A program made the position numbers and the translations under genes. The notes beneath the pieces were generated by a model. It was not told the DNA's origin. It saw only the letters and a list, made by a program, of their open reading frames with translations, and searched no databases. Shown here piece by piece: positions 7,016-7,040 of a DNA stretch of 7,040 nucleotides (within the stretch, counting starts at the first letter, position 1; each line of letters begins with the position of its first letter). The DNA comes from Candidatus Gastranaerophilales bacterium. GTDB taxonomy: Bacteria; Cyanobacteriota; Vampirovibrionia; Gastranaerophilales; Gastranaerophilaceae. The stretch lies in assembly GCA_021205645.1 (NCBI GenBank), contig JAJPXE010000253.1:1-7040 (forward strand). The letters run 5' to 3'.

Positions 7016-7040
7016 CACAGTTTATAGTATTGAATTTTAT

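Overview
The window most resembles a chromosomal segment from a low-GC relative of the cyanobacteria, possibly a non-photosynthetic gut lineage such as Gastranaerophilales (Melainabacteria/Vampirovibrionia). This placement is inferred from the protein wording of SMC (the N-terminal head and the QGDVT segment), the cyanobacterial style of ScpA and the AT-rich composition. No rRNA or other marker is present to prove it.

Layout, left to right. (1) Positions 1-1046, minus strand: the first 348 codons of a large gene cut off by the window edge. I read it as the N-terminal third of a Cas9 nuclease, with a RuvC-I motif carrying the catalytic Asp, an arginine-rich bridge helix, a QRRGY motif and recognition-lobe sequence. 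Because the frame has no stop inside the window, a simple closed-ORF search misses it. The HNH domain, RuvC-II/III and any cas1, cas2, array or tracrRNA would lie beyond the left edge. (2) Positions 1047-1216: a 170-bp divergent intergenic region with one good promoter in each direction. (3) Positions 1217-6141, plus strand: smc-scpA-scpB, a compact operon (15-bp gap, then a 1-bp stop/start overlap) encoding the complete SMC-ScpAB condensin. (4) Positions 6149-6955, minus strand: a matrixin-like zinc metalloprotease, convergent with scpB across only 7 bp. (5) Positions 6981-7015: a strong intrinsic terminator on the minus strand, ending transcription of a gene beyond the right edge.

The SMC-ScpAB genes work together: SMC is the ATPase with long coiled coils, ScpA the kleisin bridging its heads, and ScpB the winged-helix partner of ScpA. 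They organise and help segregate the chromosome. The Cas9 gene is an accessory defence gene placed head-to-head with this housekeeping operon. Nothing in the sequence shows that the two are functionally connected. No CRISPR repeats, transposases, tRNAs or integration sites are visible, and the only stretches without a gene are the 170-bp region and the right margin.
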